Shown: piece after piece, positions 17,133-25,357 of the stretch
Layout of the letters: the number at the start of each line of letters is the position of its first letter
How positions within the stretch are numbered: position 1 is the first letter of the stretch
Assembly (NCBI RefSeq): GCF_900115695.1
Contig: NZ_FOXK01000012.1
Coordinates: forward strand, 123,233 to 187,232
Source: Ectopseudomonas toyotomiensis
GTDB taxonomy: Bacteria; Pseudomonadota; Gammaproteobacteria; Pseudomonadales; Pseudomonadaceae
DNA: 64,000 nucleotides
Direction of reading: 5' to 3'
Translations under genes and position numbers: made by a program
Notes under the pieces: model-generated
Database searches by the model: none
Told to the model about the DNA's origin: nothing
Seen by the model: only the letters and a program-made list of their open reading frames with translations

Positions 17133-17156
17133 GCCGGCGATTAACGGATCGCCGGT
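17133..17156. terminator. Hairpin between convergent genes
   Basis: An 8-9 bp stem (CCGGCGAT and complement) with a 6-base loop sits in the 56-base gap between two converging stop codons. There is no U-tract on either side, so bidirectional termination is only a possibility. Confidence 0.4.
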
Positions 17157-17166
17157 AAGCCAGCTC

Positions 17167-17556
17167 TTACGAGGCGTTGCTCTGGTACTCGTCGATCACT
17201 TCCTGTGCCGCGCGGAAGGCGTCGATGCTGGCCGGCACGCCGGCATACACCGCACAGTGCAGCAGGGTTTCGCGGATTTCTTCGACCGTACAGCCGTTGT
17301 TCAGCGCGCCGCGCACGTGGCCCTTGAGTTCCTGCGGGCATTTCAGTGCGGTCAACGCAGCCAGGGTGATCAGGCTGCGGGTCGCGCGCGGCAGGCCGCT
17401 GCGCGTCCACACGCCGCCCCAGGCATGCTCGTTGACGAAATCCTGCAGCGGCTGGGTGAACTCGGTGGCGTTGCCCAGGGCGCGGTCGACGAACGCGTCG
17501 CCCATCACCTCACGGCGCACCTGCACACCGCGATCATGGTTATCACTCATGCTCAT
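17167..17556 (-). CDS. Carboxymuconolactone decarboxylase family protein (PcaC-like)
   Basis: The 129-residue protein matches the PcaC branch of the family: HAWGGVWTRSGLPRATRSLI, ALKCPQELKGHVRGALNNG and LLHCAVYAGVPAS. PcaC converts 4-carboxymuconolactone to the beta-ketoadipate enol-lactone in protocatechuate degradation. None of the other pca genes is in this window, so it may be a stray PcaC or a homologue with another role. The ATG overlaps the stop codon of the exchanger gene by four bases (ATGA), so the two are translationally coupled; a second ATG lies two codons later. Confidence 0.8.
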   Translation of the reverse strand: MSMSDNHDRGVQVRREVMGDAFVDRALGNATEFTQPLQDFVNEHAWGGVWTRSGLPRATRSLITLAALTALKCPQELKGHVRGALNNGCTVEEIRETLLHCAVYAGVPASIDAFRAAQEVIDEYQSNAS

Positions 17557-18647
17557 ACCTGCTCGCCGCGTTGTTTGTGCCAGGCACGCCCGGCGATGAT
17601 CACCAGGGTGATGGCGGTAAGCGGCAGTGCGTAGCCGATCATCGCGTCACCGAAGGTCTGAGCCAGCGGTCGGCCCGTGCTGAACATCACCAGATACAGG
17701 GTGTAGGCCACGTAGTAGCCCACGAACAGCAAGCCTTCCCAACGGTTGATGCGGTAGCCGCTGAAGAAGATCGGCAGGCAGGCCACGGCCACCGCGATCA
17801 TTACCGGGAAGTCGAAAGCCAGCGCATTGGCGGCCACTGGAATGGCTGCCGGCGACACCAGCGAGGCCAGGCCCAGCACGCAGAGCAGGTTGAAAATATT
17901 GCTGCCGACGATATTGCCCACGGCGATGTCGCGCTCGCCCTTGAACGCCGCGATGATCGAGGTGGCCAGCTCCGGCAGTGAGGTGCCGATGGCGATCACA
18001 GTCAGGCCGATCACCAGCTCGGACAGGCCCAGTGCGCGCGCCAGCTGCACGGCGCCTTCGACCAGGAAGTTGGAACCCACCACCAACAGCACCAGGCCCG
18101 CGATGATCAGGCCGAGGTTGATCGCCCAGGCATAGGGCTTGGGCGCCTCGTCGAGACCGAATTCCTTGGCGAATTCGTCATCGTCGCCGCCCTTGTCCTT
18201 GCGCGCGCTGTAGATCAGGAAACCGGTATAGGCCAGCACGCCGGCGAACAGCAAGGCACCATCGAAACGGCTCAGTTCCCCATCCCAGGCCAGGCCGAAG
18301 GTGACCAGGCTGGCGCCGATCATGATGGGCACGTCGAGGCGAATGAGCTGGCGTGAGACAACCAGCGGTGCGACCAGAGCGGTCACGCCCAGAATCAGCA
18401 GAACGTTGGCGATGTTGCTGCCGATCACGTTACCGATGGCCAGGTCGCCGCTGCCGTTGAAGGCCGATTGCACGCTGACCGCCGTTTCCGGCGCGCTGGT
18501 GCCGAAGGCCACCACGGTCAAGCCGATCACCAGGGGCGGAATGCCGAACTGTGCGGCCAGCTTGGCGGCGCCGCGTACCAATACCTCTGCGCCGGCAACC
18601 AGCAGCACCAGGCCGGCAATCAGGTAGACATAGGTCATCAGGGTCAT
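17553..18647 (-). CDS. Calcium/sodium antiporter (CaCA family, YrbG-like)
   Basis: This is a cation/Ca2+ exchanger with ten hydrophobic helices in two homologous halves. Each half carries the ion-binding alpha-repeat: GLTVVAFGTSAPE with GNVIGSNIANVLLILG, and GLTVIAIGTSLPE with GNIVGSNIFNLLCVLG. An acidic cytoplasmic loop (GGDDDEFAKEFGLDE) joins the halves. At 364 residues it is slightly longer than E. coli YrbG, with two additional C-terminal helices. The usual yrbG neighbour kdsD lies elsewhere in this window, so this is a relocated or paralogous copy. Confidence 0.9.
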   Translation of the reverse strand: MTLMTYVYLIAGLVLLVAGAEVLVRGAAKLAAQFGIPPLVIGLTVVAFGTSAPETAVSVQSAFNGSGDLAIGNVIGSNIANVLLILGVTALVAPLVVSRQLIRLDVPIMIGASLVTFGLAWDGELSRFDGALLFAGVLAYTGFLIYSARKDKGGDDDEFAKEFGLDEAPKPYAWAINLGLIIAGLVLLVVGSNFLVEGAVQLARALGLSELVIGLTVIAIGTSLPELATSIIAAFKGERDIAVGNIVGSNIFNLLCVLGLASLVSPAAIPVAANALAFDFPVMIAVAVACLPIFFSGYRINRWEGLLFVGYYVAYTLYLVMFSTGRPLAQTFGDAMIGYALPLTAITLVIIAGRAWHKQRGEQV

Positions 18648-18738
18648 TGCAGGGTAGCTCCGAAAAAAGTGCGGCTAGTGTAGCGACGGCATTATTGGCC
18701 GCCAGGGGCGGCGGAAAGATTTTGTTGCCAATTGTTCC

Positions 18739-19161
18739 TCAGTCCAGCGCCTCGACCCTGACCGGCACCACGCCTGCGCGCAGCATGTCAAGGCGCACGG
18801 CGGCGGCGCGGGAAACGTCGATGACGCGACCACGCACGAAGGGGCCGCGGTCGTTGATGCGCAGCACCACGCTGCGCTCGTTGTTCAGGTTGGTGACCCG
18901 TACCCGTGTGCCGAACGGCAGGGTGCGATGCGCGGCGGTCAGCGCGTTCTGATCGAAGCGTTCGCCGCTGGCGGTGCGCTGGCCGTGGTGGCGGTCACCG
19001 TAATAGGAGGCCTTGCCGGTTTCGCTGCTGCCTGAGCCGCCGCCGAAGGTGGAGCAGCCGCCCAGCAGGGCGAGTGCACCGAGCAGTGCCCATGTCTGTA
19101 GTCCGGATGCCATCCGGGGCAGTGAAGGTTCCCGGATTGCATCCGGGCTACGCATCGTCAT
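18739..19161 (-). CDS. RlpA-like double-psi beta-barrel lipoprotein
   Basis: The C-terminal 90 residues form the RlpA double-psi beta-barrel (GKASYYGDRHHGQRTASGE, LPFGTRVRVTNL, INDRGPFVRGRVIDVSRAAA). RlpA-type proteins bind or cleave peptidoglycan strands lacking stem peptides; the SPOR domain is absent. A lipobox (LALLGGC) marks an outer-membrane lipoprotein. The start is uncertain: an ATG at 19176 directly abuts the gatB terminator, the ATG at 19161 has GGAG nine bases upstream, and an ATG at 19113 lies inside a REP-like repeat. With the middle choice, residues 4-22 are encoded by that repeat. Confidence 0.85.
   Translation of the reverse strand: MTMRSPDAIREPSLPRMASGLQTWALLGALALLGGCSTFGGGSGSSETGKASYYGDRHHGQRTASGERFDQNALTAAHRTLPFGTRVRVTNLNNERSVVLRINDRGPFVRGRVIDVSRAAAVRLDMLRAGVVPVRVEALD
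19098..19151. repeat. REP-like inverted pair at the start of the RlpA-like gene
   Basis: Two 21-base units, one starting GTAGTCCGGATGCCATCC and the other ending GGATTGCATCCGGGCTAC, are near-exact inverted copies separated by 12 bases. It lies within the open reading frame encoding the signal peptide of the RlpA-like lipoprotein. Confidence 0.75.
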
Positions 19162-19177
19162 GTTCGCGGTCTCCATG

Positions 19178-19200
19178 AAAAACGCCGGGCGAGCCCGGCG
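19178..19200 (-). terminator. Rho-independent terminator of gatCAB
   Basis: On the minus strand the stem CGCCGGG-CTCG-CCCGGCG is followed by TTTTT, about 33 bases after the gatB stop. It ends two bases before an in-frame ATG of the RlpA-like gene, which argues against that ATG as the start. Confidence 0.85.
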
Positions 19201-19233
19201 TCGTTGCAGCTAGCGTGAGCGAGCCGGCCTGGC

Positions 19234-20682
19234 TCAGCCTTCGAGCTTCTTCTTCAGCAGTTCGTTCACTTGTCCCGGGTTGGCCTTGCCCTTGGAGGCT
19301 TTCATGGCCTGGCCGACGAAGAAACCGAACATCTTGCCGCGTTTGGCTTCGTCGCTGGCGCGGTATTGCTCGACCTGCTCGGCGTTGGCGGCCAGCACTT
19401 CATCGAGCATGGCTTCGATGGCGCCGGAGTCGGTAACCTGCTTGAGGCCCTTGTTCTCGATGATCTCGTCGGCGCTGGCGCCTTCACCGGCGGCCAGGGC
19501 TTCGAAGACCATCTTGGCGATCTTGCCGCTGATGGTGTTGTCCTTGATGCGCAGGATCATGCCGCCCAGTTGCTCGGCAGACACTGGCGACTGCTCGATC
19601 TCCAGGCCTTCCTTGTTGAGCAGGCTGGACAGCTCACCCATCACCCAGTTGGCCGACAGCTTGGCATCGCCGCAGGTCTTCTCCACCGCCTCGAAGTAAT
19701 CGGCCAGTTCGCGGCTGGCAGACAGTACGCTGGCGTCGTAGGTGGACAGGCCGAACTGGCTTTCGAAACGCTCGCGCTTCTGCGGAGGCAGTTCGGGCAA
19801 GCCGGCGCGCAGTTCGTCGAGGAAGCTACGTTCGATCACCACCGGCAGCAGGTCCGGGCAGGGGAAGTAACGGTAGTCGTTGGCTTCTTCCTTGCTGCGC
19901 ATGGAGCGGGTCTGATCCTTGTTCGGATCGTACAGGCGGGTTTCCTGCACCACCTTGCCGCCGTCCTCGATCAGTTCGATCTGGCGCTGTACCTCGTGGT
20001 TGATGGCCTTCTCGATAAAGCGGAACGAGTTGACGTTCTTGATCTCGGCGCGGGTGCCGAACTCTGCCTGGCCTTTCGGGCGCACCGAGACGTTGCAGTC
20101 GCAGCGCAGCGAGCCTTCGGCCATATTGCCGTCGCAGATGCCCAGGTAACGCACGAGGGCGTGGATGGCCTTCACATAGGCCACGGCTTCCTTGGCCGAG
20201 CGGATGTCCGGCTCGGAAACGATCTCCAGCAACGGCGTGCCGGCACGGTTCAGGTCGATGCCACTCATGCCGTGGAAGTCTTCGTGCAGGCTCTTGCCAG
20301 CGTCCTCTTCCAGGTGCGCACGGGTGATGCCGATGCGCTTGACGGTGCCATCTTCCAGGGTGATGTCGAGGAAGCCCTTGCCGACGATGGGGTGATCCAT
20401 CTGGCTGGTCTGATAGCCTTTGGGCAGGTCCGGGTAGAAGTAGTTCTTGCGCGCGAAGACGTTACGTTCGGCGATCTCGGCGTCGATGGCCAGGCCGAAC
20501 TGGCAGGCCATGCGCACGGCTTCGGCGTTCAGCACCGGCAGGGTGCCGGGCATGCCGAGGTCGACCAGGCTGGCCTGGGTGTTGGGCTCGGCGCCAAAGG
20601 TAGTGGCGCTGGCCGAGAAAATCTTCGATTGGGTGCTGAGCTGAGCGTGGATCTCAAGCCCGATCACGGTTTCCCATTGCAT
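19234..20682 (-). CDS. gatB: Asp-tRNA(Asn)/Glu-tRNA(Gln) amidotransferase subunit B
   Basis: GatB of the GatCAB complex phosphorylates and amidates misacylated Glu-tRNA(Gln) or Asp-tRNA(Asn). The kinase/cradle domain starts with WETVIGLEIHAQLSTQSKIF, contains the GatB signature (YFYPDLPKGYQTSQMDHPI; GSLRCDCNVS), and the C-terminal tail/YqeY domain covers about residues 330-480. At 482 residues it is of standard length. It is third in the gatCAB operon, 14 bases after gatA, and is followed by a strong terminator. Confidence 0.97.
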   Translation of the reverse strand: MQWETVIGLEIHAQLSTQSKIFSASATTFGAEPNTQASLVDLGMPGTLPVLNAEAVRMACQFGLAIDAEIAERNVFARKNYFYPDLPKGYQTSQMDHPIVGKGFLDITLEDGTVKRIGITRAHLEEDAGKSLHEDFHGMSGIDLNRAGTPLLEIVSEPDIRSAKEAVAYVKAIHALVRYLGICDGNMAEGSLRCDCNVSVRPKGQAEFGTRAEIKNVNSFRFIEKAINHEVQRQIELIEDGGKVVQETRLYDPNKDQTRSMRSKEEANDYRYFPCPDLLPVVIERSFLDELRAGLPELPPQKRERFESQFGLSTYDASVLSASRELADYFEAVEKTCGDAKLSANWVMGELSSLLNKEGLEIEQSPVSAEQLGGMILRIKDNTISGKIAKMVFEALAAGEGASADEIIENKGLKQVTDSGAIEAMLDEVLAANAEQVEQYRASDEAKRGKMFGFFVGQAMKASKGKANPGQVNELLKKKLEG

Positions 20683-20696
20683 GTCTTGATCCTTCC

Positions 20697-22148
20697 TCAG
20701 AAGCCGCTCGGTGCGTGTTTATGCCAGTCGCTGACCTGTTGGTACTGGTGCGCGACATTGAGCAGACGACCCTCCTGGAAATAGTTGCCGAGCAACTGCA
20801 CGCCCACCGGCAGACCATCGACGAAGCCGGCTGGCATCGACAGGCCGGGGATGCCGGCCAGGTTGGCGGTGATGGTGTAGATGTCTTCCAGGTAGGCGGA
20901 CACCGGGTCTGCGTTCTTCTCGCCGAGCTTCCAGGCCAGATTCGGCGTGGTCGGGCCGAGGATCACGTCGACGTCCTTGAAGGCGGCGACGAAGTCGTTC
21001 TTGATCAGCCGGCGAATCTGCTGGGCCTTGATGTAGTAGGCGTCGTAGTAGCCGGCGGACAGCGCATAGGTGCCGACCATGATGCGCCGTTTGACCTCAG
21101 CACCAAAGCCCTCGCCGCGCGAGCGCTTGTACAGGTCCTGCAGGTCTTTCGGGTTCTCGCAGCGATAGCCGAAACGCACGCCGTCGAAGCGCGACAGGTT
21201 GGAGCTGGCCTCGGCCGGTGCGATCACGTAGTAGGCGGGGATCGCGTGCTGCATGTTCGGCAGGCTAATGTCCTTGACGGTGGCGCCGAGCTTTTTCAGC
21301 TCTTCGACCACGGCCATCACCTTCTCACCGATGCGTGCATCGAGGCCGGCGCCGAAGTACTCCTTCGGCAGGCCGATGCGCAGGCCGGCCAGCGGCTGGG
21401 CGAGGGCGGCCAGGTAGTCATCCACCGGCTGATCGACACTGGTGCTGTCCTTGGTGTCAAAGCCGGCCATGGCTTGCAGCAGCAGCGCACAGTCTTCGGC
21501 GGTACGGGCCAGCGGGCCGCCCTGATCGAGGCTGGAGGCGTAGGCGATCATGCCCCAGCGCGAGACGCGGCCATAGGTCGGCTTGATGCCGGTGAGGTTG
21601 GTCAGCGCAGCCGGCTGACGGATCGAGCCGCCGGTGTCGGTGCCGGTGGCGGCCGGCAGCAGTCGTGCAGCGACCGCTGCGGCCGAACCACCCGAGGAGC
21701 CGCCCGGTACGCGGCTGGTGTCCCAGGGGTTCTTCACCGGGCCGTAGTGGCTGGACTCGTTGGCCGAGCCCATGGCGAATTCGTCCATGTTCAGCTTGCC
21801 CAGCGTGACGGTGCCGGCGGCCTTGAGTTTTTCCACCACGGTGGCGTCGTAGGGGGCCTTGAAGCCGGTAAGGATCTTCGAGCCACAGGACGTCAGCACG
21901 CCGTTGGTGCAGAACAGATCCTTGTGGGCGATCGGTGCGCCGAGCAGCGGGCTGTTTTCGCCGGCAGCGCGACGGGCGTCCGCGGCCTTGGCCTGTTCGA
22001 TGGCCAGATCTGCGGTGACGGTGATGAAGCTGTTGAGCTGCGGGTCGAGCTGCGCGATGCGCGCCAGCAGGTTGCGGCTCAGCTCTTCGGCGGAGAATTG
22101 CTTGTCGGCGAGGCCACGGGCGATCTCGGCCAGGGTCAGTTGATGCAT
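20697..22148 (-). CDS. gatA: Asp-tRNA(Asn)/Glu-tRNA(Gln) amidotransferase subunit A
   Basis: GatA is the amidase subunit that releases ammonia from glutamine. The Ser-Ser-Lys amidase triad region is visible: the catalytic Lys in GAPIAHKDLFCTNG, and the serines in VPGGSSGGSAAAVA and GTDTGGSIRQPA. At 483 residues it has usual length. Fifteen bases separate it from gatC upstream. Confidence 0.97.
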   Translation of the reverse strand: MHQLTLAEIARGLADKQFSAEELSRNLLARIAQLDPQLNSFITVTADLAIEQAKAADARRAAGENSPLLGAPIAHKDLFCTNGVLTSCGSKILTGFKAPYDATVVEKLKAAGTVTLGKLNMDEFAMGSANESSHYGPVKNPWDTSRVPGGSSGGSAAAVAARLLPAATGTDTGGSIRQPAALTNLTGIKPTYGRVSRWGMIAYASSLDQGGPLARTAEDCALLLQAMAGFDTKDSTSVDQPVDDYLAALAQPLAGLRIGLPKEYFGAGLDARIGEKVMAVVEELKKLGATVKDISLPNMQHAIPAYYVIAPAEASSNLSRFDGVRFGYRCENPKDLQDLYKRSRGEGFGAEVKRRIMVGTYALSAGYYDAYYIKAQQIRRLIKNDFVAAFKDVDVILGPTTPNLAWKLGEKNADPVSAYLEDIYTITANLAGIPGLSMPAGFVDGLPVGVQLLGNYFQEGRLLNVAHQYQQVSDWHKHAPSGF

Positions 22149-22163
22149 GTCGAGCCCTTTCCT

Positions 22164-22451
22164 TTATTCGATGACTTTCGGCACGAGGTACAGGCCGCTT
22201 TCCACAGCCGGGGCGATGGCCTGGTAGGCGTCGCGCTGGTTGCTCTCGGTGACCACGTCGGCACGCAGGCGCTGGGTCGCTTCCAGCGGGTGGGCCAGGG
22301 GTTCGATGCCCTGGGTGTCGACGGCCTGCATCTGGTCGATCAGACCGAGAATGCTGTTCAGGGTCTCGGTGGTTTGCGGAATATCGCCTTCGTTCAGACC
22401 CAGGCGGGCCAGGTGGGCGATTTTTTCCACCTCGGAGCGTTCAAGCGCCAT
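22164..22451 (-). CDS. gatC: Asp-tRNA(Asn)/Glu-tRNA(Gln) amidotransferase subunit C
   Basis: GatC is the small (95-residue) subunit that holds GatA and GatB together. The sequence ALERSEVEKIAHLARLGL at the start and the C-terminal ESGLYLVPKVIE are family-typical. The start at 22451 gives the usual length; a longer in-frame extension upstream has no family similarity. It is the first gene of gatCAB and is divergent from mreB over a 240-base intergenic region. Confidence 0.95.
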   Translation of the reverse strand: MALERSEVEKIAHLARLGLNEGDIPQTTETLNSILGLIDQMQAVDTQGIEPLAHPLEATQRLRADVVTESNQRDAYQAIAPAVESGLYLVPKVIE

Positions 22452-22691
22452 CGGGGGTTCTCCAGTGGAAGTGTGACAGAGGGGGCATCGGTAAGCGGCT
22501 GCAGGGAACGGATGTCGCGAGCCGGCGGTCAAAGGCCGCGATGCGCAGCTACAAGGCCCGGAAAAACAGGCAATCTACCATATTGCCGCCTTGCTCAAAA
22601 TCCCTGCCGTTGTTAGAGTTTGCCGCACTTTTTACCTGCGCGTTTTTCCGCGCCTGGCCTTCACCCACGCGTTGCCTAGGGTCCCTTCCTA

Positions 22692-23729
22692 ATGTTCAAG
22701 AAACTGCGTGGCATGTTTTCCAGCGATCTGTCGATCGACCTGGGGACTGCCAATACCCTTATTTATGTGCGCGAGCGCGGTATCGTCCTGAATGAGCCGT
22801 CCGTGGTCGCGATCCGTACCCACGGCAACCAGAAGAGCGTCGTGGCCGTCGGCACCGAGGCCAAGCGCATGCTCGGCCGTACGCCTGGCAACATCTCCGC
22901 GATTCGCCCGATGAAGGACGGCGTGATCGCCGACTTCAGCGTCTGCGAGAAGATGCTGCAGTACTTCATCAACAAGGTTCACGAGAACAGCTTCCTGCAG
23001 CCGTCGCCGCGCGTGCTGATCTGTGTGCCGTGCAAGTCGACTCAGGTCGAGCGCCGCGCCATTCGTGAATCGGCCCTTGGTGCCGGTGCCCGGGAAGTGT
23101 TCCTGATCGAAGAGCCGATGGCCGCTGCCATCGGTGCCGGCCTGCCGGTCGAAGAGGCGCGCGGTTCGATGGTCGTCGACATCGGCGGTGGTACCACCGA
23201 GATCGCCCTGATTTCCCTGAACGGTGTGGTCTATGCCGAATCCGTCCGTGTCGGCGGCGACCGTTTCGACGAAGCCATCATCACCTACGTACGCCGCAAC
23301 TACGGTTCGCTGATCGGTGAAGGTACCGCTGAGCGCATCAAGCAGGAAATCGGTACTGCTTACCCGGGCGGCGAGATCCGTGAAGTCGACGTACGCGGCC
23401 GCAACCTGGCTGAAGGCGTACCGCGCAGTTTCACCCTCAACTCCAACGAGGTGCTCGAAGCGCTGCAGGAATCCCTGGCGACCATCGTCCAGGCGGTCAA
23501 GAGCGCGCTGGAGCAATCGCCACCCGAGCTGGCTTCGGACATCGCCGAGCGCGGCCTGGTGCTGACCGGTGGTGGCGCGCTGCTGCGTGACCTGGACAAG
23601 CTGCTCTCCCAGGAAACCGGCCTGCCGGTAATCGTCGCCGAAGACCCGCTGACCTGCGTCGCTCGTGGCGGCGGCAAGGCCCTGGAAATGATGGACCGCC
23701 ACGCCATGGACCTGCTCTCCACCGAGTAA
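22692..23729 (+). CDS. mreB: Rod shape-determining protein MreB
   Basis: MreB is the actin-like filament protein that guides elongation-mode peptidoglycan synthesis under the inner membrane. The N-terminal amphipathic segment (MFKKLRGMFSSDLSIDLGTA), the phosphate loops (DLGTANTLIYVR; VVDIGGGTTEIALIS) and the adenosine motif (LTGGGALLRDLD) are all present in 345 residues. It is first in mreBCD. A stem-loop without a U-tract follows the stop, so expression of mreC may be reduced relative to mreB. Confidence 0.98.
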   Translation: MFKKLRGMFSSDLSIDLGTANTLIYVRERGIVLNEPSVVAIRTHGNQKSVVAVGTEAKRMLGRTPGNISAIRPMKDGVIADFSVCEKMLQYFINKVHENSFLQPSPRVLICVPCKSTQVERRAIRESALGAGAREVFLIEEPMAAAIGAGLPVEEARGSMVVDIGGGTTEIALISLNGVVYAESVRVGGDRFDEAIITYVRRNYGSLIGEGTAERIKQEIGTAYPGGEIREVDVRGRNLAEGVPRSFTLNSNEVLEALQESLATIVQAVKSALEQSPPELASDIAERGLVLTGGGALLRDLDKLLSQETGLPVIVAEDPLTCVARGGGKALEMMDRHAMDLLSTE

Positions 23730-23752
23730 GGGGTTCGCTAGTGGCTCGCTGT

Positions 23753-23774
23753 CGTGCCGCTTTCGGGCGGCACG
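23753..23774 (+). other. Stem-loop in the mreB-mreC gap
   Basis: CGTGCCGC and its exact complement form an 8-bp stem with a 6-base loop, 24 bases after the mreB stop. No U-tract follows. A partial terminator or 3'-end-stabilising hairpin would explain the higher MreB than MreC level usually seen. Confidence 0.45.
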
Positions 23775-23881
23775 CGCATATTCGAGCATTGCAGTACACT
23801 CGGCCCAACCTTCGCCTGACCGGTTTGCCTTTCGCATGAATTCGCGCGCTTTCCGCCCCTGTGGCGCACGAGGAGCAGGTC

Positions 23882-24820
23882 ATTAAGCCGCTCTTCGCCA
23901 AAGGTCCCTCGCTGGGCATTCGTCTGCTGGTATTTGCCGTACTGTCGGCGGTGCTGATGGTGGTCGATGCCCGCTTCGAGACGCTCAAGCCGCTGCGCAG
24001 CCAGATGGGGCTGGTGCTCACGCCTTTCTATTGGCTGGCCGATGTGCCCGTACGCGTCTGGGATGGGGCAACTCAGCAGATTTCCTCGCGCAGCGAACTG
24101 ATGGCCGAGAACGAGAAGCTCAAGGCTGAGGCCCTGCTGCTGCAGCGCCGGCTGCAGAAGCTGGCAGCGCTGACCGAGCAGAACGTGCGTCTGCGCGAAC
24201 TGCTCAACTCCGCCGCGCTGGTGGACGAGGAGGTGCTGGTCGGTGAGCTGATCGGCGTTGATCCCAACCCCTATACCCACCGCATCCTGATCGACAAGGG
24301 CGAGAAGGATGGCGTGTTCCTCGGTCAGCCGGTGCTCGATGCGCGTGGTCTGATGGGCCAGGTGGTCGAGATCATGCCCTACACCTCGCGCGTGCTGTTG
24401 CTCACCGACAACACCCACAGCATCCCGGTACAGGTCAACCGCAACGGCCTGCGCGCCATTGCCGTCGGCACCGGCAACCCGGAGCGCCTGGAGCTGCGTC
24501 ACGTCGCCGATACCGCCGATATCAAGGAGGGCGATCTGCTGGTCAGCTCCGGCATGGGCCAGCGCTTCCCGGCCGGCTACCCGGTGGCCACGGTCAAGGA
24601 AGTGATTCATGACTCCGGCCAGCCTTTCGCCATCGTCCGTGCCGTACCGACCGCTGCGCTCAATCGCAGCCGTTACCTGCTGCTGGTGTTCTCCGACCGG
24701 CGCACGCCCGAGCAGCGCGCCAACGATTCCGCCGAGGCCCAGGAAGCCGCCGACCGCGAAGCCGAGCAGGCGCGCAGTGGCGAGCCGGCTGCTGACGCCC
24801 CTGCACAGGAGACCAACTGA
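23882..24820 (+). CDS. mreC: Rod shape-determining protein MreC
   Basis: MreC is a bitopic inner-membrane protein whose periplasmic domain assembles on the elongasome. A short cytoplasmic tail (IKPLFAKGPSLGIR), one membrane helix, a coiled coil (LMAENEKLKAEALLLQRR) and the double beta-barrel domain (about 115-270) are visible, with an acidic Ala/Glu-rich tail. No ATG exists in frame. A GTG at 23861 has no ribosome-binding site, while the ATT at 23882 has GGAG six bases upstream and is where Pseudomonas MreC proteins begin (I/MKPLFAKGPS, from memory). A 16-codon ATG reading frame in another frame ends on TAA overlapping this ATT. The mreC stop overlaps the mreD start. Confidence 0.88.
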   Translation: MKPLFAKGPSLGIRLLVFAVLSAVLMVVDARFETLKPLRSQMGLVLTPFYWLADVPVRVWDGATQQISSRSELMAENEKLKAEALLLQRRLQKLAALTEQNVRLRELLNSAALVDEEVLVGELIGVDPNPYTHRILIDKGEKDGVFLGQPVLDARGLMGQVVEIMPYTSRVLLLTDNTHSIPVQVNRNGLRAIAVGTGNPERLELRHVADTADIKEGDLLVSSGMGQRFPAGYPVATVKEVIHDSGQPFAIVRAVPTAALNRSRYLLLVFSDRRTPEQRANDSAEAQEAADREAEQARSGEPAADAPAQETN

Positions 24821-25308
24821 TGGCTGGCGTACAGCCCCGTAACGGCTGGGCGATCTGGCTGAGCCTGGCGCTCGGTTTGTTGCTCAGTGTTTCGCCGTTG
24901 CCCGAATTCATGCAGATCGGTCGCCCGCTGTGGGTCGCCTTGATTCTCACCTATTGGGTACTGGCCTTGCCGCATCGCGTCGGCATGACCACCGCCTGGA
25001 TTCTTGGCCTGGCGCAGGACGTACTGTTCGGCACCCTGCTCGGGCAGAACGCCTTGATTCTCACCCTGATCACCTTTCTGGTGCTGAGCTTGCACCAGCG
25101 CCTGCGCATGTTTCCCATGTGGCAGCAGAGCATGGTGCTGATGGTGGTGTTCGGTCTCGCCCAGCTGGTTCAGCTGTGGCTCAATGCCCTGACCGGTAGT
25201 CGTCCTCCAACCCTGGCCTTCGTCCTGCCGGCACTGGTCAGCGCTCTGCTGTGGCCCTGGATCTGCGCCATCCTGCGCGGTCTGCACCTGCGCCTCAACG
25301 TCAACTGA
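24820..25308 (+). CDS. mreD: Rod shape-determining protein MreD
   Basis: MreD is a 162-residue inner-membrane protein with five to six hydrophobic helices, part of the elongasome with MreB and MreC. The segments LALGLLLSVSPLPEFMQIGRP and GLAQDVLFGTLLGQNALIL are typical. Its ATG overlaps the mreC stop (TGATG), indicating translational coupling. maf follows after 49 bases. Confidence 0.95.
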   Translation: MAGVQPRNGWAIWLSLALGLLLSVSPLPEFMQIGRPLWVALILTYWVLALPHRVGMTTAWILGLAQDVLFGTLLGQNALILTLITFLVLSLHQRLRMFPMWQQSMVLMVVFGLAQLVQLWLNALTGSRPPTLAFVLPALVSALLWPWICAILRGLHLRLNVN

Positions 25309-25357
25309 ACGCGGCCTGCCGCACGGCTGGCCGCGGTTCGCCAAGGGAGATACCCGC

